Below are positions 33,841-47,454 of a DNA stretch of 64,000 nucleotides, in pieces. The DNA comes from Pachypanchax playfairii (taxonomy: Eukaryota; Chordata; Actinopteri; Cyprinodontiformes; Aplocheilidae), in assembly GCA_006937955.1 (NCBI GenBank), contig SSNP01000145.1:385356-449355 (forward strand), in the 5' to 3' direction. The notes beneath the pieces are model-generated. The model saw only the letters and a list, made by a program, of their open reading frames with translations. It was not told where the DNA came from and searched no databases. Made by a program: the position numbers and the translations under genes. The stretch's first letter is position 1. Each line of letters starts with the position of its first letter.

Positions 33841-36800
33841 AAGTCTGTGAAGATGGTGAAGCTTGATGGAATAACCTAAAAACTCCCCAAACTTGTAGCA
33901 AAATAAAGAAAACCAATGAGATGACCTCAAGATACAGAACAACCAACACAACGACCAAAACTGTGAACTTTTATTCTACCAGTAAAAGGATCTTGGTACA
34001 TTTTACTAGCGTTTATAAAAATCCAAAGCATGATCGGTGTTCTTTTTTAGGAATTTAGCACCATTTTTATCCAAAAAAGTTTATCTTCTGGATTATTATT
34101 ATCATTTGTTCTGGTGTTGCTGCAGAGTAGAAGTTACAAGGCGTGAGAGATTAACAGAGTTTATGGAGGTTTATGGCAGTTAGACTCTCGACCAAATAGT
34201 TGATTTCTTGCCCTGGCAGCATAAGCTAGCATAAAGAGTCAAAGCTAGTTATAAAATGATAGTTTGACATTAATTGCTCTCTTCATTATAAGATGAAGAC
34301 CAGAAAAATCAGGTCAAGATCCAGATGTGTTCCATTTTATGGTGAATTCCATGCTTTTAAGATTGATATTGATCAATATATTTATTGTTTGTATATTAAT
34401 TTTGGTTTTTTTAATTTAAAGTAAAAGTTTTTTTTCTCTTATAAATTTTTTCTTCGATGTATATGTGTCCTCACCAAACAAAGTCCACACATGTACAATC
34501 TCCATGTACGCAGAGTGATTTTGTTTCAGGCCTTTGCAGCCTTGGGGGCAGCCAACAGATTTGCTTGGCTTGCAAACTGATGCCACTAGCTTAAAAAAGC
34601 AAGGAAAGCTCGTACAGAGATGGAAAGAGAGAGAGAACATTTGTCAGGCTGCCTTTTACCCTTTAAAGCATTATCACCGCCTGTCTTAAACCTATACACA
34701 CACACACACCACCAAACTCAGTGCAGCAGCCTCGTCACTTCCACCTGTTTCTCTCTCTCTTTCCTTACGCCTGCAGGCTTCAGCATGGCCTGGCTCGCTC
34801 AGCAACTTGCCCCGAGGGGGTCAGGACACATTGGCCGCTCACCATCCCATCTTCACACATGCACAAACAGACACACACCACAAACGATAAAAAAGGCTGA
34901 AACTTGTGGACATCCTGCCGGGCACTGGCCCATGGAAAGGGGACATGTGGTTGGGCTTTGCGTCACGATTTTGGGCTCCGCTGACAGATCTTGTCTATCT
35001 GCTGCCTGCCTCCAAATTCCCAGCCTGGAACGGCTTATAAAAACAGAAGAGGAGTTTTATTTTGCACCACTCGGACTGCAGCGATTGCCCTACTCAGGGC
35101 TTCACTCGGCTTCTCGCCACTTTGTTCTTTCCTCTTGGTATTTTTCCGTCTCTCGTGGCGGTAGCTGCTAACAAACTCAGGCCTTCTTTAAACTTTTGTG
35201 TTTTTGTGAAGATGAGACTCAATTTTCTCCAGAGATTCTCGCATAGCTGAGATTTTGCATGGTGTAACTGTGAACAAAGTAAAATCTCAAAGTTTCAAGT
35301 CCTTGAAGGATTTTAACTACAAGGTTAACGGATATTTTTTACTTCTATATAACTAAAGTTGCTTATTTGTTTTTCTGGTTACTGAAAGAGGAAAAAAAGA
35401 CAAAACCAAAGTTGTGTCAAGGAGAGCGAACTGACTGAATATGAGAGCTTGTAGTGAGACTTTCAACTGTCCTGTCAGCTGAACTGTGAGGTTGTACCAT
35501 GAAAGGAAGTGTCATCCTTTTATTCTTTAAAGAAAACATTTTAAAATAGTTATAAGACGCCTGTTTACTTCCTCAGCAAACTGAAAGACGAGACAACAGA
35601 TATTATTTTGATCTTTTGGAGCAGCTGCTTGTGAAATTCCACACAAATAGCTGTTTCAACAAGCGTGAGACACTTTTAATGTGTCTGAAATCCTAAAACA
35701 AAGTTCATGATATAACCAGCATTTTATTCGTATTTTATAGTTTGCAAGCATTTCCCACAATGCCGTGGAGAAACATTTCTTATGAAAGAAAAATAGTAAG
35801 TAGGTCAACTATAAAATCAGTGAAAAATCTATTTGAAATACAGTATGATCATTATTCTTTATATCATCTGATCATAAAACCTGAGATGTGTTAAATGTGC
35901 ATTTATCATTATCTAGTTCAAGTGTCAGGCTTTAAAGGGTTCAAAACTTGCACAAACTTCCTGGTTGTTGCGTCTTCTCACTGTTGTTTCTCTACCTGGA
36001 AGCATAATTTACTGTATTCTCACCACAAACACTTAAATGCCAAAGCTTTTAGTTGACATGTCTGAAAGCTCGAAGGTATGACATTTAAAACAGTGAAAAC
36101 ATTGAAGAAAATCTGACATGGAATCCTGATTTCATTGTAAATACTCATCAACAGTAACAAAACAAATACTTCTGGCTTTAAAGCTGTTACCAGTAAGAAT
36201 GGAATTAGAAACCTGCATTCTTAAAATGGAAATTTTTGTTGTTTTCCTGCCCTTTTATAGGCCACTGAGTTTCCACTCATGCATATATGCAAATGCACCA
36301 TTTCTGTATCTTCTCATCAGATCACAAGCGGCGGCGTGACACTGAGACCGCACACAAAGCAACTTAATGAGCTTCATAATCCCAACGGGTCGTACCTTAT
36401 TGAAAAATCAGTGAGCACATTAATTTAAGTGGATGCCCAGTAGTGCCTAATATTATATAAACTACACTGCCTGCGATGAAGCATTCAGCTTTTATTTAAG
36501 CATGATTATTGTGAGGAGAGCTGCACGCAGCCTGTAATAATTCAGCTCAGACTGTCTTTGCTCATATGTTAAGTGACTTAATATACGCTTGAATAGTTCA
36601 CTTTCATCGTGCAAAGATGGCAGCAGTGAGGAGTGTATGCTCAGATGTCACTATCACCCTAACCAGCAGGCCATGATTGAATCAGTTGCCTTCAGGAGTC
36701 TCCTGAAATGGAACCAGAGTCGAACTAAAAGCCCCTTTTCGAAATGTTTTTACTTCTGCTCGGCTCGAGTTCACCCAGAGCATGATGCGAGAAGGAATGA

Positions 36801-39800
36801 AAACAGTGGAGAACTAATGCAAGTGAAGGACAAAAGACTGGAAAAGACTACTAATGTGAGAAAGATGGAAGAAAGAAGGAGACGTGGGGGAGTCTGAAAG
36901 TATTTGATGTCGTGAGGAACTCTGTAACTAAAGCCATCGATCTTTAGGACCTCTTGGACCATAAAAGATGGAAAGACACAGCGGAGGTCAGCTTCAGATG
37001 GTCCCTCCTGCTGCTTTCACCTTCAAGAACACAATGGCAGCATTATTCTTTTGTAGCAGTGCGTCTCCCTTGTGAAACAAATCCTGTTCCATTGATTGAA
37101 CAAGCAGCGTTTTATGGACAGAACATAAAGGACAGTCACATCTTAGATTTCGGTGTCAAGTAGGAAGATTAGAATTCAGCACTCATAGAACTCAAAACGT
37201 GTATTATATATATTATATGAATGTTACATAAAAGCTTTAAAATTCAGCTCATGTACATGGAGACTAATATCCTGGAAATAACTTTGAAATTCACAGTTTG
37301 TGTTGTCTGAAAAACTTATGAAAAGCCTTAATTCTTATCACTTACCGGTGATTCTGCCATGTTACGGTACTTGAATGAACTGTGTACCGATGTTTTACAC
37401 TCTTTCGTCGTCCGAGGATTCCTAACCTTGGGGGCGTGGCTTAGGACTTCTACCCGACGGGAGGGGCGAGAGTTCCGTGACTTTGTTTACATTTGATAAC
37501 ATTCTAAGCTAGGCAATTTGAAATCGGGTATAGCAGCTTTAATTGTTTTTTTAAATGGATCAATTTTGAGCATAAATGACCGAAAAGTATTTTGATATTA
37601 GCATTGAGGCTAGTGTGCTGCCTGGCAAATAAACTATTTAATCCCATAATGTTGAAGATTTTAAATGCTCATGTCTAAGAACTCTACATCTTGAGGAGGG
37701 CTAGTACTTTCTTTCAAAATCCACTGGAACAAGTCCAATAAACGTCTGCTGCCCCCTGGAGGACGATTAAAGTACTACATGCGGTGCCAGTTGTGAACTT
37801 CCTTATATTTGTTTCATAGCGGATCACGTGTGGAACATGTGTTACACATTTTTTTCATTTTTGAAACTCAATATCCACATGTGAAGTTCATGTGTTTTTC
37901 AGTGCGTTATGTTGTCGTTATCCAACAAGCAGCTCAATTAAAAACAACGTTCTGATTATTCATTCATGTTTAACGACATTATTACTTTTACATTGTTTTA
38001 AGGTAGCTGGAACCTTTTGGATAAAAAAATAAAACATATTCAAGACATTTAAAAAAAAGTCTTGTTGCCTAAAAAAACAAAAAACCGACACCATGGTCTC
38101 TAAAACTGTTTAAAATTACCATCAGTCTCCACCATGTAGCGCCATCATTTAACTCAGAAAGAAGGTGAAAATTTTGACTTAAAGAAACTTTTCGGATGAG
38201 AAGTGAATCATCATCAAGAAGAAAGAAAAGAAGGACAACTTATTTTCATGACTTTATCTCAAGATACTGAATAATTTGATTCATTATCTACTAAAAACAG
38301 CTTGTATTCAAACAATAGATATGATTGTAAATATTTCATAACAAAAGTTTCCCTTCTTAAGGTGATTATTTTAATTATTTGATGAAGGACATATTGGTTT
38401 TCTTATTATTTTTAGGAATGAGTTAAAAAAAATCCAATAATACAAATAGTTTCTCTCACTTAATTAGCAACAGATAAAAACCCCCAAAACATTTAGTTAC
38501 TCCAGTAACCTGATATAGATCAGATTGTCAAAACAGAACTGAAGTTGAGTCTAAAACACCAAATTTCATCATGATTATGAGAAAACAAAGTTTATTTTTG
38601 TGATTAAATTCCATTATTTTAAGAAAATTAAATCGTATTTCTCTTCATTCTGAGCAAAAACTTGTTTGATTGTCTCGTGACGACAGATGATCTCCAGGAA
38701 ATGACATTAAAATGAGTCTCTGTTCGTACAGACATTCACGTCTTCTATCAGGGCGCATGTTTGAATCCATCAGCAAAGCTCTACCATTCCAACATGGAAA
38801 CCTTCAGCCAGAACTTTGATTACTTCTGCTACTCATTATAAGTTTTCTTAGTAAAATGACTTGAGGAGGTATTTTATACGAGACACAGGTTTCAGCTCTT
38901 ACTGCTGAATATTCAGCTTTTATGCAAAAGCCCGACAGTCTTTTTGGTATTTTATGATTTTTTTTTTCCATTGCAGGGATTTTGAAAGGTCAAAATTTCA
39001 TTCAAACCTTTCGGCAGCGGAGTCTCCCAAATGATTCTGAACACATTTTTTTATCCAGCTGATTTTCACGTTGGTAGATTTTAGATATTTGTAAGAGTTT
39101 TATATGACATTTTAAATGCAAGGCTTTTATGTGCTTTGTAATATTTTAACATAACGGGTTTCATCATGCTGTATCTGGATCGTTTAGTCCAGCTGTGTTT
39201 GTATTGATTTTATAGATGCTCACCTCCAGCTCCTTCCTCTCTTATCTTGTCTCTGTTTTCTTACATCAACACTTAAATCCATGAGTAATATATCAATCAT
39301 TCCACACAGTAATGTGTATTAGACCGATGAGATCCAAGATGTCTACCACTTTGTTTATCTGCAGTGTCCCATTTATTGATTGGATTTAAAATCCTTTGTA
39401 AATGGTCTAGTCCAGGAAACCAAAAGGTCACATCGAATCCCGAGTTCTGCTCAAACACAGTTTATACAGTCCAGCCCGAAGCAGATATGAACAAATCTAG
39501 AATAAAATTACACCAAAATTCACAGTAAAAGTGTAACATAACTGTCAAATTGTATTTTTTGTTTTGTTTTGTAAAGACGTCTTATAGAACACTTTCGCTT
39601 TTTCACATCAGTTTGTAGATATTGTCCTTATTATAATCAGAAATGTCTCGCACATCTACCTGCCAGATGTGAATCAAAATCCCAAAACACACGATGAAGC
39701 ATAACTGATCAGCAGCCGCCGTGTTGAGTGACACTGTTAATATCAAGTGGTTGACTTCTGATTAAATTTGAAAGATGTTTTAAACTTTTATGGAATGCTA

Positions 39801-42800
39801 TTGGCTTGAAAACCAATAGTGTAGAACGGCTGACTTGTCACCACTCGCACCGTCACCATCTTCAGCATTAGCTTCATCCTAAATTATTGAATGTTTTCTG
39901 ATTGCTTTTGCCAGCTACCATCTCGGGTTGTTTCATGGCCACGTTTCTACCCACCTGGGGTCGGTGGAATTTCAGGACTCCTTCATCAAAACCTTCGTCC
40001 ACCACAGCAGCATCTGTCTGCGCAGCTTATTTGTTTAACAGGAATGATTTGCAAACAGCAGGCGCGGGACACACAGGTTGATGGAGGTAATAAGCAGAGG
40101 GCAGACAGGAAGAAGGGCGCATGAAAGAGAGAGAGAGAGAGAGAGAGAGACGAAGCATGATGCTGGTGAAACGGTGTTTTTATGGAGGATAATTTTCCTT
40201 CCCAGAAGGCAGTGATTGGCATTAATTATCTAACAGGTGCTAACAGCAATGAATCTCATAATTAACCAGTTTAGATTTACTTCATTTAGGAAGACAAGAG
40301 TACGAGGAAGTAGGTGGAGAAACTTGCATATTTATATAACAACATGTGCTCAGGTGTGTGTGTGGAGGTAAAAACTAGAGAGTGTAAAAAAAACTGCTTA
40401 AAAATACAGAAACCAGGATCTTCATGTGATTGAGAATCAAAGGAAAATGTAATAATGTATTTAATGTAGTAAAATCTTAAACTGAATCCTAGAGTTTGAA
40501 GCACATTCTTAGAACCAGGTATGTTTTGTAAAGTATTTCTCTGCTTCTTGCTCCGAGCTTCGGGTTAGTTTCGGGGGCTGATAGAAGAGGCCGGTATGTT
40601 GAAGGGGTGGAAACATAGGGTCATCCATATGGGGATTTCCTTGTGACCCACTTCTAACCCTCACGCTGTTGCACAGATGCCATCACTCGCCTGTCTGCAC
40701 GTCCGCTCTGCAGCAATCGTCAGGCAGATTGAGGTGTCTTTGTCTGCTCGTGCTGCTTCCTTCACACTCCCTGTTGCCAAGACACAGAGTGGAGCAGAGA
40801 GGGAGGCTACGCTGCCACTCATTGCATTTGCACGGACCCTCACATCAATGCATCAATGCATACGGTCTGATTTGTCCATTAAACAACAGCACAAAAACAC
40901 ACAGAGGTAATCGCATGAGAAACAAAGAGTTGCACACTTTTATTTCACTCCGTCTGCTCGTGCATCTCTAACTGCTGCCTTCTTTATGCAACTCTGTAAC
41001 TTCTTTCCACCATCTAAGTTGAAATCTTTTTCATAAAAGGCACAGTGACACACAAACACATTCACACAAATAAATAAAAAAAGAACGATACACACTCTCT
41101 CACACTGTACATTTAGCACCAGTGCCAGTTCTTGTGTTCTCTTGCTAATAAATGGAGCGAGGCAGCCGGTCTTTCTTCTGTAACCTACTTTTACTCTCCG
41201 CTCTCCCACTTCACTTGCATCCCCAACTCTCAGAGGGAGTATGGATGTCTTGCTCAAGCCGATCCCTGCAGCACAGGCCACCAATAAAGGCTGTGTTTAG
41301 TTTTCATTTCTAACATTAGAGTGCAAATAAGGCCTCTTAGTGGATGAATTGACAGGTCCTCCGGTGGTGCGTGGGATAATCTGTCCCTCTTTGTACTAAG
41401 AACCCTCAGGATCTCTTTGAGGGATTTTTAAATATTATTCTCCTCCTGAAAAATCTTACAGCTTCCGTAAGCTGAAGCAAAAATGAGGGAAAATAGTGAT
41501 ATGGCCTTTTAGACTTGTGCACTATGAATAATTTTCTCTGTACTTCTGTTACATGGAAAAAGCAGAAAGAGTCTGGATGCTTTTGAGAACAGAGAGACTG
41601 GGGAAGGATGGGGGTCCGACACCAGCTTCAGAAGGCAGGTGAACAGCTACAGGAATAGGAGTGTGGTGCCCACCGTGTGCTGATATCAGACTGACGTACG
41701 GCTGAGAGAGTTGAAGGAGGGCAGAGGAGATCGCTCGACCCAAACTGTCTCAGTCCAGCTCTGCAGTTTCACAATAAAATGCTCATAAAACACAGAGAGT
41801 AAACATCTCTGACTTGTTGTTGTCGGACTTTTTAACAGGACGACCATGAAAAACAAAAAAAGACTATTATTAGAATGCTCTTGTTCTGAAAAGCTCTAAA
41901 TGTCATAAAGTTATGAGTCTTGGAACTGAACAAATAACACCAGAAGATCATGTTATTAAGTAGTTGTCCTTTGAGTCAATACCAATGGGCTATTTGTACT
42001 CCAGATCCCCAGAGAAGCTCTTCCTTTGTCCTCCAAACAAAAGGTGGGTCAGGTAATATCAGATTGGCATTGATTGGATCCTTCTGATGTTGTGTGAACT
42101 GCAGCTCAAACCCACCTGCTTAACTTTACTCCTCATCTAAGTCGAACAATTACTGATATGTAGTTTTCATCCTGCTGCTAGCTGTGAAGGGATAAGCGGG
42201 GGGGGGAATCCGCCTACCACCCTGCCTGTCTTGCAGGCCAAGAAAAAGCCCCTCACAGCTGTGCTGCGGCGCTTTAACCTGCCAGAGATTTATCCCCAGG
42301 GCCAGGTGCAGCAGGCTAAAGCTTTTACACATAAAGCTTCTCTTTAGCAAAGGCAAACTGTGGGTCAGAGAGTGCAGGGGAAATAAATCCAGGGGTTCTG
42401 GTTAATTAAACACCATCAGCCATCAAATTCTTACCTTCGGTAAGACTCGGTGTTAAAGGGTGAATTGAGGTCCAACAAAGTTTGTGCTGCATTTTCAGAA
42501 AGAAAGATTATGTAAAATACTTTGCAAATATACAAGTACCTGAAAAACGGATTTTTAGTGGAAATACTGACATTTCAGCCAAGAGTGTGCATGTGCAATA
42601 TTTCTGAGCATGCACTGAAAACACAACACCAGAGTTTTTTCTTGTCTATTACAAAACAATATTTTTAAAATATGAGGAAAAAGTTAATTACTGAAACTGT
42701 GACTTTCTGTTGTGACTTTCCAGATGTTTGGGGAGAATCTCCAGACATGCTCAGTGTTTTCACTGAGGTCAGCATTAGTGCCACCTACTGGCCAAGCGTT

Positions 42801-43112
42801 GGTGTTTGAGCATTTTTCTGGGAATTTCTTTTTTTTTTCAGATAAAAATATCCTGATTGATTTAGCTGGTGACTGAATCTTACTTTAGTATGTTCTAAAA
42901 ACTGGTTCACTGTTATTGTTTTTTACTCTTTAAAAAACAAACCTGAATGTAACTAAGAGAAAATGTTATAACAATCCAGAGGTTCATTAGCCGCTGTCTC
43001 TCTAAGACCCCAATTCACACAGAATGACCACCCTGTTATTGTCTAAAAAAAGAACAAGGGCAGCTTTTTCAGGGTGTTGGTGCTCCATATTACGTGATGT
43101 GTGGCCCCCAAT
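33841..43112. other. shisa9 intron, mostly unremarkable
   Basis: This 9.3 kb stretch has one AG microsatellite at 40125. A 183-codon plus-strand ORF at 34620-35171 resembles no family known to me. Other open frames are short and overlap on both strands. No LINE relic or transposon end was identified with confidence. Confidence 0.5.
40125..40150. repeat. (AG)n microsatellite
   Basis: About twelve AG dinucleotides in a row. Confidence 0.95.
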
Positions 43113-45214
43113 CCACCAACATGGCTCCCATTAACTAGCATGGCTCCATGCACCAACACAGCTTCAATGCACCAACATGGCTCACATGCATTAATGTGTC
43201 TCCTGTGCACCAACATGGCTCCGTGCACCAACATGGCTCCGTGCACCAACACGGCTCCCATGCACCAACACGGCTCCATGCACCAACACGGCTCCATGCA
43301 CCAACGTGTCTCCCGTGCACCAACACGGCTCCATGCACCAACGTGTCTCCCGTGCACCAACACGGCTCCATGCACCAACACAACTCACATGCATTAACGT
43401 GTCTCCCATGCACCAACACGGCGCCCATGCACCAACATGGCTCCCATGCATTAATGTGTCTCCCATGCACCAACACGGCTCCATGCACCAACATGGTTCC
43501 CATGCATTAATGTGTCTCCCATGCACCAACACGGCTCCCATGCACCAACACGGCTCCATGCACCAACATGGCTCCCATGCATTAACGTATCTCCCATGCA
43601 CCAACACGGCGCCCATGCATTAACGTGTCTCCCATGCACCAACTCGGCTCCACGCACCAACACGGCTCCCATGCACCAACACGGCTCCCATGCATTAACG
43701 TGTCTCCCATGCACCAACACGGCTCCCATGCACCAACGCGGCTCCCATGCACCAACACGGCTCCACGCACCAACACGGCTCCCACGCACCAACACGGCTC
43801 CAATGCATTAACGTGTCTCCCATGCACCAACACGGCTCCATGCACCAACATGGCTCCCATGCACCAACACGACTCACATGCATTAACGTGTCTCCCATGC
43901 ACCAACACGGCTCCATGCACCAACATGGTTCCCATGCATTAATGTGTCTCCCATGCACCAACACGGCGCCCATGCATTAACGTGTCTCCCATGCACCAAC
44001 ACGGCTCCCATGCACCAACACGGCTCCCATGCACCAACACGGCTCCCATGCATTAACGTGTCTCCCATGCACCAACACGGCTCCACGCACCAACACGGCT
44101 CCCACGCACCAACACGGCTCCAATGCATTAACGTGTCTCCCATGCACCAACACGGCTCCACGCACCAACACGGCTCCATGCACCAACATGGTTCCCATGC
44201 ATTAATGTGTCTCCCATGCACCAACATGGCTCCCATGCACCAACACGACTCACATGCATTAACGTGTCTCCCATGCACCAACACGGCTCCATGCACCAAC
44301 ATGGCTCCCATGCATTAACATGTCTCCCATGCACCAACACGGCTCCACGCACCAACACGGCTCCCACGCACCAACACGGCTCCAATGCATTAACGTGTCT
44401 CCCATGCACCAACACGGCTCCCATGCACCAACACGGCTCCCATGCACCAACACGGCTCCCATGCATTAACGTGTCTCCCATGCACCAACACGGCTCCACG
44501 CACCAACACGGCTCCCACGCACCAACACGGCTCCAATGCATTAACGTGTCTCCCATGCACCAACACGGCTCCCATGCACCAACACGGCGCCCATGCACCA
44601 ACATGGCTCCCATGCATTAATGTGTCTCCCATGCACCAACACGGCTCCATGCACCAACATGGTTCCCATGCATTAATGTGTCTCCCATGCACCAACACGG
44701 CTCCCATGCACCAACACGGCTCCCATGCATTAACGTGTCTCCCATGCACCAACACGGCGCCCATGCACCAACATGGCTCCCATGCATTAACGTATCTCCC
44801 ATGCACCAACACGGCGCCCATGCATTAACGTGTCTCCCATGCACCAACACGGCTCCATGCACCAACATGGCTCCAATGCATTAACATGTCTCCCATGCAC
44901 CAACACAGCCCCCATGTACCAACACGGCTCCCATGCACCAATGCGGCTCCCATGCATTAACGTGTCTCCCACGCACCAACACGGCTCCCATGCACCAACA
45001 CGGCTCCACGCACCAACACGGCTCCCACGCACCAACACGGCTCCAATGCATTAACGTGTCTCCCATGCACCAACACGGCTCCCATGCACCAACACGGCTC
45101 CCATGCACCAACACGGCTCCACGCACCAACACGGCTCCCACGCACCAACGCGGCTCCAATGCATTAACGTGTCTCCCATGCACCAACACGGCTTAAATGC
45201 ATCAACACGGCACT
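43113..45214. repeat. 2.1 kb minisatellite of two 18-19 bp monomers
   Basis: The array has about 110 monomers of two kinds. Type A is CACCAACACGGCTCC(C)ATG, at 18 or 19 bases. Type B is CATTAACGTGTCTCCCATG, at 19 bases. B monomers interrupt runs of two to five A monomers. In places a 75-base higher-order unit (B followed by three A variants ending CACG, CACG and AATG) recurs nearly unchanged, for example from about 44050, 44315 and 44465. Open frames of up to 161 codons on both strands (HQHGS, NTAP and GAVLVHGRH repeats) follow from the lack of stops in A monomers; ATGCATTAA in B ends one plus frame. I do not regard them as genes. Confidence 0.97.
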
Positions 45215-46477
45215 GTTTGTTCAGTTACTGTTCAAAACATGGCAGTAAACAATATTTGATCCATTTTATCCAAGATATTCAACTAGAACTCTTACACCTT
45301 AAACTAATTTGAGATTTATATCTCTTTTAAAAAGATTTTAAAACATACATCTCTTGTACTAAATAGCATACTACCTGACAGGCTCGCAGAAGAGGCGTTC
45401 TTATCGAATTTCTGTGGTAGTATTTGGGTCAGCACTGTTGACATGTTGTCAGAGGTGTCAGCCCCCCCATGGAGAAACACATCATTATCATCACCATCTT
45501 CTGTGGCTTCCCTCCTGATCTGTCTGACTCTGTTTGGCTTGCTTTGTCTCTAACAGCATGTTGCCCTCAGTTGATGGAAGTCAGTCCCACTGCTGACTCA
45601 TGACACGAGATGAGGGGAGAAACTGTACGGCCAAGTAGGTCAAGCAGGTACTTTTAGTGGTTGTTTCCTGTCCATCAGGGAGATCACAAGGAATCAAATG
45701 TTTGTGAAACAACAGAGTTGCAAGAAAGACATGAGGAAGACCTGAAGGACAGAATGACTTTGTAGGAATTATGCTTTTTTTGGGATGAGTATTCAGAAAT
45801 AATCAGACCTAAAATAGGCGTGTTTGACTTACCAAGAGAGGAATGGCTGTGGATACAAACAACAGGTTCTGATGTTGTTGATGGGGCTCTGCTTCTGAGC
45901 ACGGTGCTCCATCAACATGATGAATTAGAGCTTCTCTTTGTCAATCATCTGCTTTAGTGGAGCAGGTATTTATTTCTTTGTTTTTCCATGTGTGGTTGTC
46001 TCTCTCTGTTTGTAACTGATGAGCCCTGTCACAGGGGCGGGGGGTAGAGGGGGGCCCCAGTCTGGAGCCACTGAGACATCTGCTTAGGGCTCTTGTCATG
46101 TGACATGAACATGAATACAGATATTTACCAAATCTTCCAAAAATTCTAGGATTTTTTTGGGTTAATGTGAGAAACTCAAATAAAAACAGAAACTATAGAG
46201 AAGCTGTTGAACCTGTAATGGAGCCGGACATCCATTTATTATATATATTTAGTTCATAACTGACAGTATTTTTTCTGCTAATTGCCAATTTAACTTAATT
46301 TAGTCATATGTTGTCTTTAGTTTTTATTGATTGAATCTACATTAACTAAAGTTTAACAGATTATGCATTTCTAAGTTTTCCTATATTCAGCTAATCAGTA
46401 GTGACACTTGAATAAGTAAGAGCTGAATGTGCAACAAACAGAAAAACAAACTGAATTCTTCTAAAAAACTAACGTGC
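45215..46477. other. noncoding, nothing recognised
   Basis: A mixed-composition stretch between the minisatellite and a MITE cluster, with no recognised exon or transposon. Confidence 0.5.
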
Positions 46478-47407
46478 TTAAAGAGGTCCTTCCATTAAAA
46501 ACATTTTTCTGAGGTTTCTGTTGAATATATTAGCTCCACAGGTGTTCTTACCTTCATAGTGGGTGTGAAAACAGGTCAACAACTTCTCTTTCAGTTTTAA
46601 TCTCTCAAACTACGCAGGTGGTGATAAAACCCGAGTTCTCCCGAGTTTGAATGGCCTGTATCTGTTTCATCAGAACTCTTTTGCTCGTAAGTATTCATCA
46701 GCTCCTGCAGTTGAAACCACGCCTAGCATGCTGCTGACTAAAAGCTGTAGCATAAGACATAGCAAACAGGAAGATACGATATCTGATGTTGCCATGCGCA
46801 GCGGGGCAGGAAACGGTATACCTTGCTCTCATAGGCTAGTTTGTTAGCCAGTCTGAGTCCAACAAATTAGCATAATGAATATGAACGAGCTGCTGCTCGA
46901 GGCCTGACGGAAGGAGCCGGAACCACCCGAATTTTAATGCAGACAGATTGAAAGGTCTGTTAATCAGTGTTTCCTGACGTTTTTTAGATATAAAATGTTT
47001 CATATTACTGGTTAATACTGAAATAACCACAAAGTCCTGAAATTTGTGGTTTGACCAGCCTGTATTTGCTCATTAGTATTCATCAGCTCCTGCAGTTGAA
47101 ACCATGCCTAGCATGCTGCTGGCTAAAAGCTGTTAGCATAAACACGTATTAAACAGGAAGAGACTCAGTGCGCTGTTGCCATGCGCAGCGGGGCAGGAAA
47201 CAAGAAGCCTTGCTCTCATAGGCTAGTTTTTTAGCCAATCTGAGTCCAGCAAACTCACATAATGAATATTAATAAGTTGCAGCCCGACGATGGATGAAGC
47301 CAGCCAAATCTTCATGCATACAGATTATATAAAATGTTTCATATTATAGGTTAATACTTCAGAAATAACCACAAAGTCCTGAAATTTGCGTGAAATGGCC
47401 TCTTTAA
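46478..47407. mobile_element. MITE family A, inverted copy with partial tandem duplication
   Basis: This copy runs opposite to those at 6546 and 17647, with ends TTAAAGAGGTCCTTCCAT and GGCCTCTTTAA. The first unit runs to about 47046 and then jumps back into a second copy of the inner and distal part (about 47055-47407), so ATTCATCAGCTCCTGCAGTT occurs twice. The plus-strand counterpart of the shared ORF lies at 46647-46847 and ends SGAGNGIPCSHRLVC. The layout suggests unequal exchange or a replication slip between two copies. Confidence 0.8.
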
Positions 47408-47454
47408 AGCTCGTATTTTTACCTATCACCCCACATCTATCTTAAAAGGAATAA

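Noticed and set aside
34620..35171. The longest non-repeat open frame (183 codons, plus strand)
   Set aside because: No recognised domain, low-complexity start (MEREREH), no splice or start context that fits shisa9, and the composition looks like intron. It could be part of a noncoding RNA, but nothing shows this.
36589..36897. A 102-codon plus-strand frame as a shisa9 tail exon
   Set aside because: It lacks the SYPNL, KYASLK and C-terminal PDZ-ligand features of the family, and no fitting acceptor was found.
43113..45214. Minisatellite considered as a CRISPR-like array or a repetitive protein gene
   Set aside because: There are no unique spacers between the repeats, the host is a vertebrate, and the open frames exist on both strands because the monomers lack stops.
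46647..46847. Plus-strand 66-codon open frame as a separate gene
   Set aside because: It is the inverted copy of the ORF inside MITE family A and occurs with the element at several sites.
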